Source of the DNA: Deinococcus sp. AJ005
GTDB taxonomy: Bacteria; Deinococcota; Deinococci; Deinococcales; Deinococcaceae
Assembly: GCF_009017495.1 (NCBI RefSeq)
Contig: NZ_CP044990.1
Span: 887,001 to 951,000, forward strand
DNA: 64,000 bases
Direction: 5' to 3'
Below, piece by piece: positions 48,328 to 61,488 of this stretch. Each line of letters opens with the position of its first letter. Within the stretch, counting starts at the first letter, position 1. Under the pieces are notes generated by a model. The model was not told where the DNA came from, did no database searches, and saw nothing but the letters and a program-made list of their open reading frames with translations. A program made the position numbers and the translations under genes.

Positions 48328-49116
48328 CTACAGCCCCAGCGCAGGCGACTCGTCCTCTTCGGGGGGTGGCAGGCGGAAGGCGCGCGAGAGCAGAACGCTC
48401 AGCTCGTACAGTACGTACAGCGGCACGGCCACCAGCATCATGTTGGTGGGGTCCGGTGTGGGCGTAATCACGGCGGCAGCGATCATAATCCCCACCAGCG
48501 CAAAGCGCCAGCCTTTGCGCAGCATTCCGTGGTTCACGATGCCGATGCGCGTCAGGATAATCGCCAGGATGGGCATCTCGAAGGCCAGCCCGAAAGCGAC
48601 CAGAAAGGTGGTCACGGTGCCGATGTACGTGCCCAGCCCCAGAATGGGTGTGACGGCTCCGGCCAGAAAGCCCACCAGAAACGGCACCATCGTGGGCAGC
48701 ACCAGCTTGTACCCGAAGGCCGCGCCGCCCAGAAACGACAGGCCCGCCCCGACGATAAACGGTACGGCCCAGCGCCGCTCGCTGGGATACAGCCCCGGCG
48801 AGATAAAGCCCCAGACCTGTCCCAGAATGAAGGGCAGCGCCAGCCCCAGCCCGGCCCAGAGGGACAGGTTCAGACTCAGCAGCAGCGGCTCGGTCAGGGT
48901 GTAGGTGACGACCTGCACCTTGCCGTCCACATACAGTTGCGAGTATTGGAGCGGCCCCTTGACCCAGTCGATCAGTTGCACGCGGTAAATGAACGCTATG
49001 GACGCGCCGATGACCAGAAAGATGACGCTGAAGACCAGACGCTTACGCAGTTCATCCAGGTGATCGAACAGCGGGGCGCTTTTTAAATCTGTGCTGGGAA
49101 CGGTTTTGGGGGACAT
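48328..49116 (-). CDS. tatC: Sec-independent translocase TatC
   Basis: A 262-residue protein with six TM helices, the receptor of the twin-arginine translocase that exports folded proteins. The N-terminal LFDHLDELRKRL is the TatC signature, followed by the first periplasmic loop and FISPGLYPSERRW before helix 3; the conserved Glu in AFEMPI (helix 4) and PDPTNM after helix 5 are present. It starts 14 bases after the tatA stop. No tatB-like gene is adjacent, which fits a minimal TatAC system. Confidence 0.95.
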   Translation of the reverse strand: MSPKTVPSTDLKSAPLFDHLDELRKRLVFSVIFLVIGASIAFIYRVQLIDWVKGPLQYSQLYVDGKVQVVTYTLTEPLLLSLNLSLWAGLGLALPFILGQVWGFISPGLYPSERRWAVPFIVGAGLSFLGGAAFGYKLVLPTMVPFLVGFLAGAVTPILGLGTYIGTVTTFLVAFGLAFEMPILAIILTRIGIVNHGMLRKGWRFALVGIMIAAAVITPTPDPTNMMLVAVPLYVLYELSVLLSRAFRLPPPEEDESPALGL

Positions 49117-49130
49117 GACGTGACCTGCCC

Positions 49131-49379
49131 TTAGCGGCGGTTGCCCGCGCTCTCGCGTTCACGTTCGGTGGGCATCGGCGCCCCGGTCACGGGATCGATC
49201 TGGCGCGAGGACACGTCGGTGATAGGCGTGACGACGGTGGTCTCGGCGTCGGTCTTGCCAGTCTCGCGCTTGAATTCCTTGATGCCCTGGCCCAGGCCCT
49301 TGCCCAGTTGCGGCAATTTGCTGGCCCCGAAGACCAGCGCGATCACGACGACAATCAGAATGATTTCAAGGGGACCCAT
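49131..49379 (-). CDS. tatA: Sec-independent translocase TatA
   Basis: An 82-residue single-TM protein: short periplasmic N-terminus, hydrophobic helix (LEIILIVVVIALVFGASKLP), then the amphipathic helix LGKGLGQGIKEFKRE and a charged, disordered tail. FGASKLPQLGKGLG is diagnostic for TatA. AGGAG precedes the ATG at 49379. It is co-transcribed with tatC. The gap upstream (49380-49621) shows no gene and no promoter I can defend. Confidence 0.95.
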   Translation of the reverse strand: MGPLEIILIVVVIALVFGASKLPQLGKGLGQGIKEFKRETGKTDAETTVVTPITDVSSRQIDPVTGAPMPTERERESAGNRR

Positions 49380-49621
49380 AAGTGTTGCTCCTTTGCGCGC
49401 CGGGCCGTGGCCGGGCGTGCCTGTGCGGTTGAAGGGGATGAAATGCCGGGGATGGAGTGGTGCATGAAACTGAACTGCTGTGAACACTGGGGCGGACGGT
49501 GAAGCGGTCTCGCTCTGTCCTGTAGATATGCGGCTGCGGGCCGGGCGGATTGCCTATTAAACCTTAATGGCGGGGCGGCGAGTGACGGTTAACGTGCAAT
49601 CCGTCCTCCCGATGTTTGTCT

Positions 49622-50350
49622 TTAAATGCTCCAGCCGCCGTCTACTAGCAGTTCCTGCCCGGTGATGTAGGCGGCCTCGTTGGTGGCCAGAAAGGCAACC
49701 GCCGCCCCCACCTCGTTTGGCTGCCCGAAGCGGCGGGCGGGAATGCGGGCGGTCAGTTTCTCGGCGTCGGTAGGACTGCTATTCAGAGCCTTCAGACGGT
49801 CCGTGGCGGTGTACCCCGGCGCAACCGTGTTGCAGGTCACGTCATCACTCGCCACCTCCAGCGCCAGCGTCCGCAGGTAGTTGGTCACGGCAGCGCGCAT
49901 GGCGTTGCTGACTGGCAGAGTGGGCGAGGGCCGCCCCACCGTCAGGCTGGTCACGGCGATGATGCGCCCCCACTTCCGCTCGCGCATTCCGGCCAGCACC
50001 GCGTTTGCCAGCCGCACAGTGCTGAGAAAGGTGGTGTCGTACCCGGCCTGCCACGCGGCCTCACTGACCTCGCTGGGCTTGCCGGGAGGCGGGCCACCCG
50101 CATTGCTGACCAGAATATCGATGTCGCCCGCCTCCTGCACCGCCGCCGAAATGCCCTCCGGGGTACTGACATCGGCCACTACCCAGCGCGCCCCGATGGC
50201 GTTTGCTGCGGTCCTGAGCGTGTCCTCGTGCCGCGCAGCAAGTGTCACCCGCGCCCCTAGCCGGATCAGGTTATGCGCCGCCGCCAGACCGATGCCCTTG
50301 CTGCCACCTGTGACCAGGGCGCGTTTTCCATCCAGCCGAAACAACGTCAT
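49622..50350 (-). CDS. SDR-family protein with altered catalytic dyad
   Basis: A 242-residue FabG-like SDR with intact cofactor motif TGGSKGIG (residue ~14) and SNAGG (~82), and the catalytic Ser135 in VTSLTV. At the positions of the catalytic Tyr and Lys it has Ser148 and Arg152 (PVSNAMRAA), so the usual YxxxK is missing. The C-terminal ITGQELLVDGGWSI is normal. Such atypical members exist; whether they are active is unclear. TAGCCT 6 bases before ATG 50350 gives a leaderless start. Divergent from mqnB. Confidence 0.85.
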   Translation of the reverse strand: MTLFRLDGKRALVTGGSKGIGLAAAHNLIRLGARVTLAARHEDTLRTAANAIGARWVVADVSTPEGISAAVQEAGDIDILVSNAGGPPPGKPSEVSEAAWQAGYDTTFLSTVRLANAVLAGMRERKWGRIIAVTSLTVGRPSPTLPVSNAMRAAVTNYLRTLALEVASDDVTCNTVAPGYTATDRLKALNSSPTDAEKLTARIPARRFGQPNEVGAAVAFLATNEAAYITGQELLVDGGWSI

Positions 50351-50423
50351 GCGGGCAGGCTACACCCGGCGCGGTGTGGGGAAGGGGAGGTGCTGCGCAC
50401 CGTCAACCCTTACCCTGTCTCTC
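50351..50423. promoter_or_regulatory. Back-to-back leaderless promoters of the SDR and mqnB
   Basis: TAGCCT on the minus strand (50357-50362) serves the SDR, and TACCCT on the plus strand (50411-50416) lies 7 bases before the mqnB ATG. Confidence 0.55.
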
Positions 50424-51062
50424 ATGCTTCCCCTGATCGTCGTCGCCACCCATGCCGAGGCCGAACGCCTGCTGGACCTGAATGCCCGCGTGATCGTCTC
50501 TGGAGTGGGCGTGGTGGCTGCTGCCCTGGCCACGGCACGGGCGCTGGCACAGCAGAATGCTGGACTGGTCATCAGCGCGGGTATCGGTGGGGCCTACCCA
50601 GCGTCCGGTCTGTTGCCCGGTGACCTCGCCGTCTCCTCCGGGATCGTTCAGGCGGATCTGGGCGCATGGGATGACAGTCGGTTTCTGGATTTCGAGGAAC
50701 TTGGACTGTCGGTGCTGCCGGACTCACCGCACACCGGACGCTTCTCAACCTGGGCCGCCGCTCCTGAAGTTGCGCGGCGTACGGGCGCACATTTAGGTCA
50801 GATGCTGACCCTGAGCAGCGTGACGGGCAGTGTCGAGGCTGCTGCCTTTCTGGAAGAACGCTTTCCCAGCGCACTCACCGAGGGCATGGAGGGCGCTGGC
50901 ATCGCCCACGCCGCCCTGCTGGCCGGGGTGCCGGTGCTGGAAGTGCGTGGCGTGAGCAACGCGGTGGGTCCCCGTGACCGCGCTTCCTGGCAGATTTCAC
51001 AGGCGCTCGCCGCCACCCGAAAGGGCGTGGCGGCGGCGCTGGAAGTCTGGCTGGAATTTTAA
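50424..51062 (+). CDS. mqnB: Futalosine hydrolase
   Basis: A 212-residue purine-nucleoside-phosphorylase-fold hydrolase that removes hypoxanthine from futalosine in the menaquinone pathway used by Deinococcus and Streptomyces. LVISAGIGGAYPASGL is the phosphate/ribose loop, EGMEGAGIAHAALL holds the ribose-contacting Met-Glu, and VRGVSNAVGPRDR has the catalytic Asp region typical of MqnB. The ATG at 50424 fits the TACCCT box. Menaquinone made here would feed the respiratory chain encoded earlier in the window. Confidence 0.9.
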   Translation: MLPLIVVATHAEAERLLDLNARVIVSGVGVVAAALATARALAQQNAGLVISAGIGGAYPASGLLPGDLAVSSGIVQADLGAWDDSRFLDFEELGLSVLPDSPHTGRFSTWAAAPEVARRTGAHLGQMLTLSSVTGSVEAAAFLEERFPSALTEGMEGAGIAHAALLAGVPVLEVRGVSNAVGPRDRASWQISQALAATRKGVAAALEVWLEF

Positions 51063-51079
51063 GAGGAACGCCGGGGACT

Positions 51080-51514
51080 TTAGCTGTTCAGTGAGAGCTT
51101 GCCGCTGGTGGTGTTGGCCACATTGCCGGGAAAGTTGACCTTCACGTTCACGGTGGTTCCGGCAGGGGTGGCCGGATCGATGTTGATCCAGTGGCTGACC
51201 AGCACCGGGGGCGTGGGCTGCGGGTCCACGGCGCGCACCAGCACCCGCCCCTGCGCGGGCACGAACACGCACCAGCCTTCGGGGGTGGTGGTGAAGGCCC
51301 GCACGGGCAGGATGCTTTGCAAGGTCATGTCGGCGTTGGTGGCCCAGTACTCGACCAGGAGGCTGGCCTGTTCCCGCCCGATGTCGTTCTGGTCCAGATC
51401 GAGCTGAACTTCCACACTGTCGGGCATGCCCTCGACCAGATTGGTCCAGCCGGGGACGACAAAACGGTTGCTGGCGGCACTCTTGAACTGCTGGGGGTTG
51501 CTGGCATCGGTCAT
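51080..51514 (-). CDS. Hypothetical protein, beta-rich, unknown function
   Basis: A 144-residue soluble protein without signal peptide or TM segments. The sequence is rich in Val, Asn, Thr and Pro, alternating in a beta-strand manner (SVEVQLDLDQNDIG, VLVRAVDPQ, TTVNVKVNFPGNVANT), which suggests an immunoglobulin-like or jelly-roll sandwich. I do not recognise a family; it may be lineage-specific. TAGGCT 6 bases before ATG 51514 supports a leaderless, genuine gene. Its stop lies 18 bases beyond the mqnB stop in convergent orientation. Confidence 0.6.
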   Translation of the reverse strand: MTDASNPQQFKSAASNRFVVPGWTNLVEGMPDSVEVQLDLDQNDIGREQASLLVEYWATNADMTLQSILPVRAFTTTPEGWCVFVPAQGRVLVRAVDPQPTPPVLVSHWINIDPATPAGTTVNVKVNFPGNVANTTSGKLSLNS

Positions 51515-51520
51515 GCGCTT

Positions 51521-51526
51521 AGCCTA
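51521..51526 (-). promoter_or_regulatory. -10 box, leaderless promoter of the beta-rich hypothetical gene
   Basis: TAGGCT on the minus strand, 6 bases before ATG 51514. Confidence 0.5.
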
Positions 51527-51592
51527 GCGGATTGGCTGCCCGCAGAGGGCCGGACTCATGTTCATTTCCGGTTGTCTCTTGGCTGGGATTGT

Positions 51593-51736
51593 CTATTCGC
51601 TGTAGGTGCGCGCGGTGCGGATCAGCGCCCGCACGGCCAGATAGCCCACCACGAAGAACAGCAGCGGCGTGACGTTCAGGGTGACCTCGGAGTCCTTTTC
51701 GGGTTGCAGGGGATTTTGCTTGCGGTACTTGATCAT
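51593..51736 (-). CDS. 47-residue single-TM peptide
   Basis: ATG at 51736, stop TAG at 51593-51595. The peptide has a charged N-terminus (MIKYRKQNPLQPEKDSEV), one hydrophobic helix (TLNVTPLLFFVVGYLAVRALI) and a basic C-terminus (RTARTYSE). TACCCT stands exactly 7 bases before the ATG, the same geometry as the confident leaderless genes around it. Small single-span proteins of this type often modulate membrane complexes, but no function can be assigned. It sits between the beta-rich hypothetical gene and tdh. Confidence 0.6.
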   Translation of the reverse strand: MIKYRKQNPLQPEKDSEVTLNVTPLLFFVVGYLAVRALIRTARTYSE

Positions 51737-51743
51737 ATTCTTC

Positions 51744-51749
51744 AGGGTA
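51744..51749 (-). promoter_or_regulatory. -10 box, leaderless promoter of the 47-residue peptide
   Basis: TACCCT on the minus strand, 7 bases before ATG 51736. Confidence 0.55.
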
Positions 51750-51866
51750 CGACACCACAGGAGGCGGGTGTCAGCGGGTGGGGCTTAGGGAGTGTTGAGA
51801 CCGGGTGTCCAGTCCTGGTGAACGCGGTCACGGCGAACAGCGCCGACTGAGAGTAAAACGACTGGC

Positions 51867-52919
<1,053 letters not shown>

Positions 52920-53106
52920 GCTGGGTATGGGGCGGGATATCCCTTTTGCTGACTGGGTACAGAAATCTCCCTGGCTCCCTTTAAGGGGAGCTGGCCGCGT
53001 AGCGGACTGAGGGGTTGACCGTGGAAGCAACTCCTTCACCGTCGAATGACTTTCTCCCAGGCTTCTACAGAGGATCAGAATGACACTCGCCTCCCCGCCC
53101 ACGCGC
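52920..53106. repeat. Intergenic stretch with a double-hairpin repeat-like element
   Basis: No gene is visible. At about 52966-53017 two small hairpins follow each other: GCTCCC/GGGAGC (52974-52979, 52986-52991) and CCGC/GCGG (52995-52998, 53002-53005), flanked by CCCT and AGGG. Similar double-hairpin elements occur as dispersed intergenic repeats in many bacteria; the copy number here is unknown. Confidence 0.4.
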
Positions 53107-53112
53107 TATCCT
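53107..53112 (+). promoter_or_regulatory. -10 box of the trpS leader transcript
   Basis: TATCCT, 6 bases before the leader peptide ATG at 53119, so the transcript should begin at or next to that ATG. Confidence 0.65.
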
Positions 53113-53118
53113 CCGTCC

Positions 53119-53166
53119 ATGAGCTTCAAACAGGCACGCACGCAGGTATGGTGGCCCGGCAATTGA
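53119..53166 (+). CDS. Trp leader peptide (15 residues, tandem Trp codons)
   Basis: The peptide reads MSFKQARTQVWWPGN, with Trp codons at positions 11 and 12 and a TGA stop just before the first hairpin partner. Tandem Trp codons in a short frame directly ahead of a terminator and of trpS are the hallmark of ribosome-mediated attenuation: scarcity of charged tRNA-Trp stalls the ribosome at these codons. Its ATG appears to be the first base of the mRNA, so it would be read by leaderless initiation without a Shine-Dalgarno site, unlike trpL of E. coli. Confidence 0.8.
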   Translation: MSFKQARTQVWWPGN

Positions 53167-53238
53167 CCGGGTGACCCTTCCTTTTGTGCCGTGTAACCCA
53201 CAGGCCGCGCCCGGAGAACATCCCGGCGCGGCTTTTTT
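53155..53238 (+). promoter_or_regulatory. trpS attenuator (regions 1-4 with terminator)
   Basis: Region 1, CCCGG (53155-53159, right after the Trp codons), pairs with region 2, CCGGG (53167-53171). Region 2, extended to CCGGGTG (53167-53173), can instead pair with region 3, CGCCCGG (53208-53214). Region 3 lies in the 5' arm of the terminator: GCCGCGCC (53204-53211) pairs with GGCGCGGC (53225-53232), followed by six T. Pairings 1:2 and 3:4 allow termination; 2:3 blocks it when the ribosome stalls on region 1. Confidence 0.75.
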
Positions 53239-53265
53239 GTCGCTCACTTTCTTTCTGGAGGATAG

Positions 53266-54917
<1,652 letters not shown>

Positions 54918-54923
54918 AGCGGG

Positions 54924-54929
54924 ATGATA
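54924..54929 (-). promoter_or_regulatory. -10 box, leaderless promoter of pcp
   Basis: TATCAT on the minus strand, 6 bases before ATG 54917. Confidence 0.6.
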
Positions 54930-54973
54930 GGCCCTGGCTGCCACTTGGGGGACACTTTGAGAGACAATGCCGC

Positions 54974-55276
54974 ATGACCATCATTGCCGTCCATGCTGTC
55001 ATCACCCCCAAACCCGAACACGTTGAAGACGTGCTGAGCGAGATGCTGGGCATGGTCCAGGGCAGCCGCCAGGAACCCGGTTGCCTGCGTTATGACCTGC
55101 TGCGGCAGGACGATGCCGGAACCGTGCGCCTGCATGTGCAGGAGCGCTACCGCGACATGGACGCCGTGCAGGCCCACCGCGACTCGGCGCATTACAGGGC
55201 TTATCGTGCCAAGGCCGGGGACTGGTTTCAGGAAGCCCCGGTGGTGACGGTGCTGCAAGAGGTAGACGTGGCCTGA
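54974..55276 (+). CDS. ABM-domain (YgiN-like) monooxygenase family protein
   Basis: A 100-residue dimeric alpha-beta barrel protein of the antibiotic biosynthesis monooxygenase family. ITPKPEHVEDVLSEMLGMVQGSRQEPGCLRYDLLR and HVQERYRDMDAVQAHRDSAHYRAY are typical. Relatives include the quinol monooxygenase YgiN and haem-degrading IsdG; the Asn-Trp-His triad of IsdG is not evident, so a quinol or unknown substrate is more likely. It diverges from pcp and precedes mutM by 59 bases. Confidence 0.82.
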   Translation: MTIIAVHAVITPKPEHVEDVLSEMLGMVQGSRQEPGCLRYDLLRQDDAGTVRLHVQERYRDMDAVQAHRDSAHYRAYRAKAGDWFQEAPVVTVLQEVDVA

Positions 55277-55335
55277 GTTTTTCTCGGAGTCTTCGCTACC
55301 TTCGCCCCGCAGCCGCGCCGCTATGCTTGGGCGAT

Positions 55336-56202
55336 ATGCCAGAGCTGCCGGAAGTCGAGACCACGCGCCGCAAGATCGAGCCACTGTTGCGCGGGCGCGT
55401 CATTGCGAATGTCGAACACGACGCGCCGCACAAGTACCGTGACACCCATCTGGCGGTAGGAAGGCGGGTGCAGGGGCTGTCCCGGCGCGGCAAATACCTG
55501 ATGCTGCAACTCGCGGCGGCTGACGCAACAGAGGCAGACCCCCACGATCTGGAATTCATCGTCCACCTGGGCATGACTGGGGGCTTTCGGCTGGAGCCGG
55601 GGGCACACACCCGCGTCACGCTGACCACCGAGGACGGCGAGCAACTGTTCTTCAATGACCCGCGCCGCTTCGGGAAAATGGCCGTGGTGCGCCCAGGTGA
55701 ATACGCGGGGATGCCCACCCTGGCCGCGATGGGACCGGAACCTCTCTCGGACGATTTCACCGAGGCCGATTTCGTGAAGCTGGCGCGTGAGGCGGGCGCG
55801 GTCAAGCCGTGGCTCCTGTCCCAGAAGCCGGTCAGCGGCGTGGGCAACATTTATGCCGACGAAAGCCTGTGGCAGGCCCAGATTCACCCTGCCCAGACGC
55901 GCCTGACCTCTGCCGAGGGCAAGAAGCTCTACACGGCCATCCGCGAGGTCATGGCAAAGGCGGTGGAGGCGGGCGGCAGCAGCCTGGGCAACGGCGTGGG
56001 CAATTACCGCCAGCACGACGGCGTGAGCGGCCTCTTTCAGCTCGAACACCACGTCTACGGCAAAGGCGGTCAACCCTGCCCCCGCTGCGGCACCGACATT
56101 GCAAAGATCGTGCTGGCCCAGCGTGGAACGCATTTCTGCCCGAAGTGCCAGACGCTCAAAGAGCGGTCTACGGGTCTGAGTGTCAAAGGGTTTAAGGGCT
56201 AA
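55336..56202 (+). CDS. mutM: Formamidopyrimidine-DNA glycosylase
   Basis: A 288-residue base-excision-repair enzyme removing 8-oxoguanine and Fapy lesions with AP-lyase activity. The start MPELPEVE supplies the catalytic Pro2 and Glu3, followed by a Lys in SRRGKYLML, the H2TH domain ([13 protein letters not shown]), and the C-terminal zinc finger [13 protein letters not shown]...CPKCQ. ATG 55336 must be the start because Pro2 is the nucleophile; TATGCT ends 8 bases upstream. Oxidative-damage repair fits a radiation-resistant lineage. Confidence 0.96.
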   Translation: MPELPEVETTRRKIEPLLRGRVIANVEHDAPHKYRDTHLAVGRRVQGLSRRGKYLMLQLAAADATEADPHDLEFIVHLGMTGGFRLEPGAHTRVTLTTEDGEQLFFNDPRRFGKMAVVRPGEYAGMPTLAAMGPEPLSDDFTEADFVKLAREAGAVKPWLLSQKPVSGVGNIYADESLWQAQIHPAQTRLTSAEGKKLYTAIREVMAKAVEAGGSSLGNGVGNYRQHDGVSGLFQLEHHVYGKGGQPCPRCGTDIAKIVLAQRGTHFCPKCQTLKERSTGLSVKGFKG

Positions 56203-56276
56203 CCACCCCCGTCTCTTCCGCCTTTTCCTGGACTCTCAGACCCTTGGACGCGCCGCCGGGCGCTGAAGGAGCTTTC

Positions 56277-56921
56277 ATGACCGATCTCACTTCCCTGCGA
56301 ATCTCCTATACCCGCGATGCGCTGCGGCGGGCTGACCTGAAGCCTGACCCTCTGACGCAGTTCAAAGGCTGGTTCGATGCCGCACAGCAGGCCGAGTTGC
56401 CTGAACCCTACGCCCTCTCCCTGGCGACGGCAGACGCCTCGGGGCGGCCCAGCGTCCGCACGGTATTACTGCGCGGCGCGGAATCTGGTGCGTTGACCTT
56501 CTATACCAATTTCGAGTCCCACAAGGGCTACGATCTGGCTGCCAACCCGCAGGCCGAACTGCTGTTCTACTGGGCCGAACTGGAGCGGCAGGTCCGCGCA
56601 TACGGCTCCATAGACCGCGTGCCGGACGCCGAGGCCGATGATTATTTCCACGTCCGCCCACGCGACAGCCAACTGGCCGCCCACGCCAGCGATCCGCAGA
56701 GTGCGCCGATTGAAAACCGTGAGGCGCTGGAGGCCAAATTTGCTGCCCTGAACGAACGTTTCCCCGAAGGCCAGCCTGTTCCTCGCCCGGACTTCTGGGG
56801 CGGCTACCGCGTGACCGTGCAGGAGTGGGAATTCTGGCAGGGCCGCCCCAACCGTATGCATGACCGCTTCCGCTACAGCAGGCAGGACGACGGCTGGCAG
56901 ATCGAACGTCTGATGCCCTGA
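56277..56921 (+). CDS. pdxH: Pyridoxamine/pyridoxine 5'-phosphate oxidase
   Basis: A 214-residue FMN enzyme making pyridoxal 5'-phosphate in the salvage pathway. Matching segments are [64 protein letters not shown] (FMN and substrate contacts), FWGGYRV and the C-terminal [14 protein letters not shown]...[14 protein letters not shown] precedes ATG 56277; a start 11 codons upstream is unlikely. It follows mutM by about 74 bases and may share its transcript. Confidence 0.94.
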   Translation: MTDLTSLRISYTRDALRRADLKPDPLTQFKGWFDAAQQAELPEPYALSLATADASGRPSVRTVLLRGAESGALTFYTNFESHKGYDLAANPQAELLFYWAELERQVRAYGSIDRVPDAEADDYFHVRPRDSQLAAHASDPQSAPIENREALEAKFAALNERFPEGQPVPRPDFWGGYRVTVQEWEFWQGRPNRMHDRFRYSRQDDGWQIERLMP

Positions 56922-56961
56922 ATCGGCTGCCCTCTCCCGTTCTGGATGGCCGTTAGCAAAA

Positions 56962-57000
56962 GCAACGCGGGAAGCAGCGAAAAGTTGCTTCCCGCGTTGC
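56962..57000. terminator. Strong bidirectional terminator between pdxH and secA
   Basis: A perfect 15-base stem (56962-56976 with 56986-57000) and 9-base loop. On the minus strand the stem is followed by TTTTG, so it mainly serves secA. Confidence 0.9.
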
Positions 57001-57011
57001 CTCTGTCTGCT

Positions 57012-59621
<2,610 letters not shown>

Positions 59622-59902
59622 GACGAGCAAGTATACCGCTCCTGACCTGACCGTAGCCTCACAAGTTCACAGTGGCGCGCGTAGGCAACCTGAGCGCGCC
59701 AGACTCAGCGTTTTGTGCTGTCGCGCCCGGGCCTACCGCGCTGGGGCAAAAGCCGCCTTGCGTCAACTTCTGGTAAAGGCCAGTCCTGCCCGCCTCTGTC
59801 GGTCTTCGTGCAAATGTTAAGGGTGCAGTGGGTCACAGTGAAGCCGGAACCGGAGTCATCGGGCCGGCAAAACACCCCATCACCCACCAGGAGGGAACAC
59901 CT

Positions 59903-60121
59903 ATGTCCAACCGCAGCATCTCTAACTTTCTCAGCGTTGCAGGATTCGCGTCCATCATCGCCTCGATCATCATCTGGGCCACCCAGGGCGGCACCGACAA
60001 GACCCACGAGGAAAAGTCGCACGGCGAGCGCTTCGGCATCTTTGTGGGCCTGTGGGCACCAACGTTTTTCATCCTGTCGAACCGTTACAACACGGCGGCC
60101 CTGGAAGAAGAGAACAACTAA
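59903..60121 (+). CDS. Small two-TM membrane protein
   Basis: A 72-residue protein with two hydrophobic helices (SVAGFASIIASIIIWA and FGIFVGLWAPTFFILSNRY) separated by a charged loop (TDKTHEEKSHGER) and ending in an acidic tail. GGAGG lies 8-12 bases before ATG 59903, so translation is leadered. The N-in topology and loop resemble small uncharacterised inner-membrane proteins; I do not recognise a family. It diverges from secA across a 280-base region that holds no other gene and only the secA -10 box. Confidence 0.65.
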   Translation: MSNRSISNFLSVAGFASIIASIIIWATQGGTDKTHEEKSHGERFGIFVGLWAPTFFILSNRYNTAALEEENN

Positions 60122-60435
60122 AACTGACCTTCGTGGACTGGCCATCTAAGCGGCGCGGTCTCTAGCGTCAGCACAGCATACGTTTCGAGCAAGACCCGTC
60201 AGTTCCAGATTCGTCTGCTGGCGGGTCTTGTCGTGGAAGGGAATTCATACGCGGGTGCAAGGATTGCAAGCAGCGTGTATGAGTAGCGACGCAGCTTGGG
60301 GTGATGGGTGTGACGTTGCCAGAACCGGTTGAGATCCATGCTGGAACCCTGTGGCTGGTTAGACCCGTGAATCGTGCGCTTCGCGGGTCAGCCGACTCGT
60401 CAGCTCCCACCCAGGCCAGGCAGCAGATCCAAAAT
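60122..60435. other. Gene-free stretch with one long hairpin
   Basis: CAAGACCCG (60190-60198) pairs with CGGGTCTTG (60222-60230) around a 23-base loop, without a T run; it may terminate the small membrane-protein transcript. Nothing else is recognisable. Confidence 0.45.
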
Positions 60436-60456
60436 AAAAAAGCCCCGTACTGGACG
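60436..60456. terminator. Terminator after tRNA-Met
   Basis: GCCCCGT and ACGAGGC pair with one mismatch between A and T runs, so the stem can act in both directions; on the minus strand it follows tRNA-Met. Confidence 0.75.
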
Positions 60457-60471
60457 AGGCTTTTTTGTTTA

Positions 60472-60548
<77 letters not shown>

Positions 60549-60574
60549 TGGGGATTGTGCAAGAAACTTATCCA

Positions 60575-60608
60575 GGAAAAAAGCAGCCCCGCACAGTGGC
60601 GGGGGCTT
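60575..60608 (-). terminator. Terminator between tRNA-Ala and tRNA-Met
   Basis: On the minus strand AGCCCC(C)GC pairs with GCGGGGCT, followed by GC and six T, so the two tRNAs are probably separate transcripts. Confidence 0.75.
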
Positions 60609-60610
60609 CT

Positions 60611-60686
<76 letters not shown>

Positions 60687-60728
60687 TCTTGTTGGAAATT
60701 TTCTGCTCGCCTCTTTCAAGGCTCAGCA

Positions 60729-60757
60729 ATCTTAACAGCGCCTTTCCAGCTTGTCAA
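60729..60757 (-). promoter_or_regulatory. Sigma-70 promoter of tRNA-Ala
   Basis: TTGACA (60752-60757) and TAAGAT (60729-60734) with a 17-base spacer on the minus strand. Confidence 0.85.
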
Positions 60758-60786
60758 CGGGCAGGGCCGCTGACCTGCCAGATGCC

Positions 60787-61458
60787 CTAGCCGGACGCCG
60801 TTTGCCGGGACGCCAGATTCACGTACCCCTCGATCAGGTGGATGATCACCGGGTTATGGGTGTGGACGCCGTGCGCCTGTCCCACGCCGTCCTCATCGAT
60901 GAAATGGGCGATCAGGGCGGCCTCGCCGTCGCGGGCGAGCAGAAAGGCGCGCTGGCCCTCGGCGGCGACGCTGGGCAGGCCCGTCAGGTGGGTGCGGCGC
61001 AGTTCCACGCCGCGTGGGGTCAGGCGTTCCAGGTCCTGCGCGAAGCTGGTTTCTCCGGCCATGAACAGGCTGCGCCGGGCGTTCAGGGTCAGGTCCTCGC
61101 ACAGGCTGCGGATAGCGGCCTCGCCGTACAGGTGATACACGGCTTCCGGGGCCGGATCGGGGGCCAGGCGCGACAGGTCCCGGTCCAGAGCGCCCAGTCG
61201 GTCATCGAAACTGCGCCGCGCGCGGGCCAGATACTCGCGGGCACTCAACGGCGCGTATTCCAGCGGGTTCTGGCCCATCTTGGCGGCCAGTCCACGGCCC
61301 TCCAGCCGTTCCAGCGTCTCGTAGATCTTGGGTCTGGGAATCCCGGCCTGCCGCGCCACACGGGCGGGGACGGCGCGGCCCAGCGCCAGCAATGCGGTAT
61401 ACGCGCGGGCCTCGTACTCGGTCAGGCCCAGCGCTTGCAGATGAATCACGGCGCTCAT
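60787..61458 (-). CDS. TrmB-family transcriptional regulator
   Basis: A 223-residue regulator with an N-terminal winged HTH (LGLTEYEARAYTALLALGRAVPARVARQAGIPRPKIYETLERLEGRGL), the classic TrmB start, then a short coiled segment and a C-terminal domain (AVYHLYGEAAIRSLCEDLTLNARRSLFMAGET) like the effector part of shorter TrmB proteins. TrmB proteins respond to sugars in archaea. TATGCT lies 9 bases before the ATG at 61458. It follows the rRNA methyltransferase gene on the same strand by 30 bases, so they may be co-transcribed. Confidence 0.85.
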   Translation of the reverse strand: MSAVIHLQALGLTEYEARAYTALLALGRAVPARVARQAGIPRPKIYETLERLEGRGLAAKMGQNPLEYAPLSAREYLARARRSFDDRLGALDRDLSRLAPDPAPEAVYHLYGEAAIRSLCEDLTLNARRSLFMAGETSFAQDLERLTPRGVELRRTHLTGLPSVAAEGQRAFLLARDGEAALIAHFIDEDGVGQAHGVHTHNPVIIHLIEGYVNLASRQTASG

Positions 61459-61488
61459 GTGCTGGTCAGCATACGGGAAAAGGGCCGC

